This document shows, piece by piece, positions 62,561-64,000 of a DNA stretch of 64,000 bases (position 1 is its first letter; the number at the start of each line of letters is the position of its first letter). The stretch is from contig NZ_VANI01000016.1 of the NCBI RefSeq assembly GCF_005771435.1, positions 1 through 64,000 of the forward strand. The letters run 5' to 3'. The notes under the pieces are model-generated. The model made no database searches. It was not told where the DNA came from and worked only from the letters and a program-made list of their open reading frames with translations. Source of the stretch: Microbulbifer harenosus. GTDB taxonomy: Bacteria; Pseudomonadota; Gammaproteobacteria; Pseudomonadales; Cellvibrionaceae. A program made the translations under genes and the position numbers.

Positions 62561-64000
62561 ATGAAAAACGATAAAAACTTCTCCAAGCAAAACGTGATGA
62601 GAGACCTCGGCCTGCTGATGCTTTCCGCATCCACCATGGCATTCGTATCCAGTGCGATGGCACAAGATACCGATGTGATGGAAGAGGTTGTCGCAACCGG
62701 TATCCGTCACAGTATGGAAGCCGCCGCCGATGCAAAGCGTGACGACTCCCGCGTGGTCGATGCGGTAGTCGCCGAAGATATTGGCAAGCTTCCCGACAAC
62801 AACATCGCGGAAGCACTGCAGCGCGTTACCGGGGTTTCCATCAACCGCGATTTCGGTGTGGGTTCTGAAGTGTCTATCCGCGGTCTGAAACAAAACCGTG
62901 TAGAAGTGAATGGTCGCTCGCTACTCGGTGACAGCCGCAGCGGGATCGATTTTCAGGACTTCCCCGCAGACTTCCTGTCCAAAGTGGAAGTGGTCAAATC
63001 CCCCACACCGGAAATGATTGAGGGCGCCCTCGGCGGTACCATCAGCCTGGTTACTGCTCGCCCCCTCGACCTTGCCGAGCCGCGCGCTTCGATTTCCGTG
63101 CAGGGCGAGTATGCGGACAAGGCAGATCACTGGGCACCGATCATCAGCTCCTCTTTTGGCGACAGTTGGGATCTGGGCGACGCCGGTACCTTTGGCGCCA
63201 TGGCCTCTCTGTCCTATCAGGATCGCACCTTGCGGCGCGATGAATCGCTGGTGCAGCTGATGGTGGGCAAGGTCGACTTCAATGCCGACGGTGTTATCGA
63301 TGCCGCCGACAACGCCAAAAACACGCCGAGTGGAAATTATGTGTACGCGCGCGAGCATACCTACAACCCGCGCACCGAACAGCGTGAGCGCACCGCGTTC
63401 AATCTTTCCTTCCAATGGGCGCCCGCTTCAGAAAAAGGCCAGTTCTATCTGGACCTGAACGCCACCGAGCGCAGTGGCAGTCAGGAAACCTTCTCCCTGC
63501 TGCATGTGGGCGGCACTCCGGTCACCACCCCTGGCGTGACCTATGAAAGCCCGAATGGCGAGCTGCAGAATTTTACATATGAGTCCGTACAGCCCCTGCT
63601 GACCTCGGGCTCCAGCTTCCGCAACAACGAGGCCTACAGCCACGCGTTTGGTGGCGAGTGGGAATTCACGGATAGGCTCAAAATATCCGGTGAATTTGCC
63701 ACGGCAAATTCCGACAGCTACACCCCCTTCTCCGAGTTCCGTTTTCGCGGCACCGATCACGCGCTTGAAGGCGATGGCGATGCCGCCGAGAACAAGTGGA
63801 ATGTTCCAGTGAGCTTTGTGAACAACGACAACGGCGCCCCGATCGTAGACTTCGCCGACGGCTATGTCTTCACCGACCAGCAGAATCAGGCATTCCGCCG
63901 TTACGACGACACCCGCACCTACGTTGCCAATCAGGAAGACGCACTGCGTTTCGACCTGGAATACAGCGAGCCTTTCGGACTCAACTGGGTATCCGCCGTG
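62561..64000 (+). CDS. TonB-dependent receptor (N-terminal part, runs off the window)
   Basis: The frame is open from the ATG at 62561 to the right edge, so the first 480 codons are seen. AGAGGAAA precedes the start. Signal peptide about 1-35 (ending SSAMAQ), TonB-box-like DVMEEVVATG, and a plug domain with ADAKRDDSRVVDAVVAEDIG, KLPDNNIAEALQRVTGVSIN and FLSKVEVVKSPTPEMIEGAL follow. Barrel strands come after that. It is of the oligosaccharide type that often accompanies lyase operons and differs from the paired receptors at 47131 and 50481, lacking their TTFNGR segment. Uptake of alginate oligomers is inferred from position and from the shared operator-like sites upstream. Confidence 0.9.
   Translation, partial: MKNDKNFSKQNVMRDLGLLMLSASTMAFVSSAMAQDTDVMEEVVATGIRHSMEAAADAKRDDSRVVDAVVAEDIGKLPDNNIAEALQRVTGVSINRDFGVGSEVSIRGLKQNRVEVNGRSLLGDSRSGIDFQDFPADFLSKVEVVKSPTPEMIEGALGGTISLVTARPLDLAEPRASISVQGEYADKADHWAPIISSSFGDSWDLGDAGTFGAMASLSYQDRTLRRDESLVQLMVGKVDFNADGVIDAADNAKNTPSGNYVYAREHTYNPRTEQRERTAFNLSFQWAPASEKGQFYLDLNATERSGSQETFSLLHVGGTPVTTPGVTYESPNGELQNFTYESVQPLLTSGSSFRNNEAYSHAFGGEWEFTDRLKISGEFATANSDSYTPFSEFRFRGTDHALEGDGDAAENKWNVPVSFVNNDNGAPIVDFADGYVFTDQQNQAFRRYDDTRTYVANQEDALRFDLEYSEPFGLNWVSAV

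Noticed and set aside
1..64000. Mobile elements, CRISPR arrays, tRNA genes
   Set aside because: I saw no transposase or integrase motifs, no regular spacer-repeat pattern and no cloverleaf candidates; the third TonB receptor ends only because the window ends.

Overview
The window looks like chromosomal DNA of a marine, polysaccharide-degrading gammaproteobacterium of the Cellvibrionales type, with Microbulbifer as my best guess. That guess is inference. It rests on a complete alginate-degradation operon (PL6, PL17, KdgF, transporter, DEH reductase, KDG kinase), three TonB-dependent receptors, secreted lipoproteins with serine-rich linkers, and a large exopolysaccharide (EPS) locus with sulfotransferases. 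I saw no insertion sequence, phage gene, CRISPR array or tRNA.

Layout. (1) 1-226: tandem sigma70 promoters pointing left out of the window, with the look of an rRNA operon P1/P2 pair. (2) 422-3246: a minus-strand tyrosine-catabolism operon (hpd, a VOC protein, fah) with a palindrome inside its promoter. (3) 3415-7013: a membrane-stress operon (ribbon-helix-helix-like regulator, PspA, YqiJ-like, flotillin/YqiK-like). (4) 7239-37264: a roughly 30 kb EPS locus. It holds a PHP phosphatase, a BY-kinase/Wzc, a short OPX export protein with a beta-barrel partner, a WcaJ-type initiating transferase, a Wzx flippase, a Wzy-like polymerase, six further GT genes of the GT4 and GT2 types, a WecG-type transferase and two sulfotransferases. 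Nine genes from 37264 down to 27353 overlap or nearly touch. (5) 38017-41284: fpr with its divergent LysR regulator (FinR-like) and a RimK-like ATP-grasp protein. (6) 41611-53567: a FadR-family regulator and a minus-strand polysaccharide-use group (two paralogous TonB receptors, an esterase, a multidomain lipoprotein). (7) 53978-62036: the alginate operon. (8) 62561 to the right edge: a third, truncated TonB receptor.

The most unusual part is a plus-strand four-gene block (14099-20249) set between minus-strand EPS genes. It encodes a stand-alone protein matching only the catalytic half of HPPD, an adenylation-thiolation-thioesterase protein whose A4 motif has Ser where amino-acid-activating domains have Asp, an MBOAT acyltransferase and an SGNH-like membrane protein. 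This resembles a dlt/AlgIJ-type acyl-decoration machine fed by a carrier-bound non-amino-acid acyl group. I propose it as a candidate undescribed EPS-modification or small-molecule system. A second oddity is a tail-to-tail pair of beta-helix lipoproteins (23100-26964) with homologous C-terminal domains and unrelated Ig-like N-terminal domains.

How the genes work together. In the alginate region, the outer-membrane receptors would import oligomers, PL6 and PL17 would make monomers, KdgF would linearise them, the MFS protein would import the product, and the SDR and KdgK would convert it to KDPG. UxuR/ExuR-like half-sites near 41540, 53740-53892, 62270 and 62448 suggest that the FadR-family protein controls these units. 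KDPG aldolase, homogentisate dioxygenase and maleylacetoacetate isomerase are not in the window.
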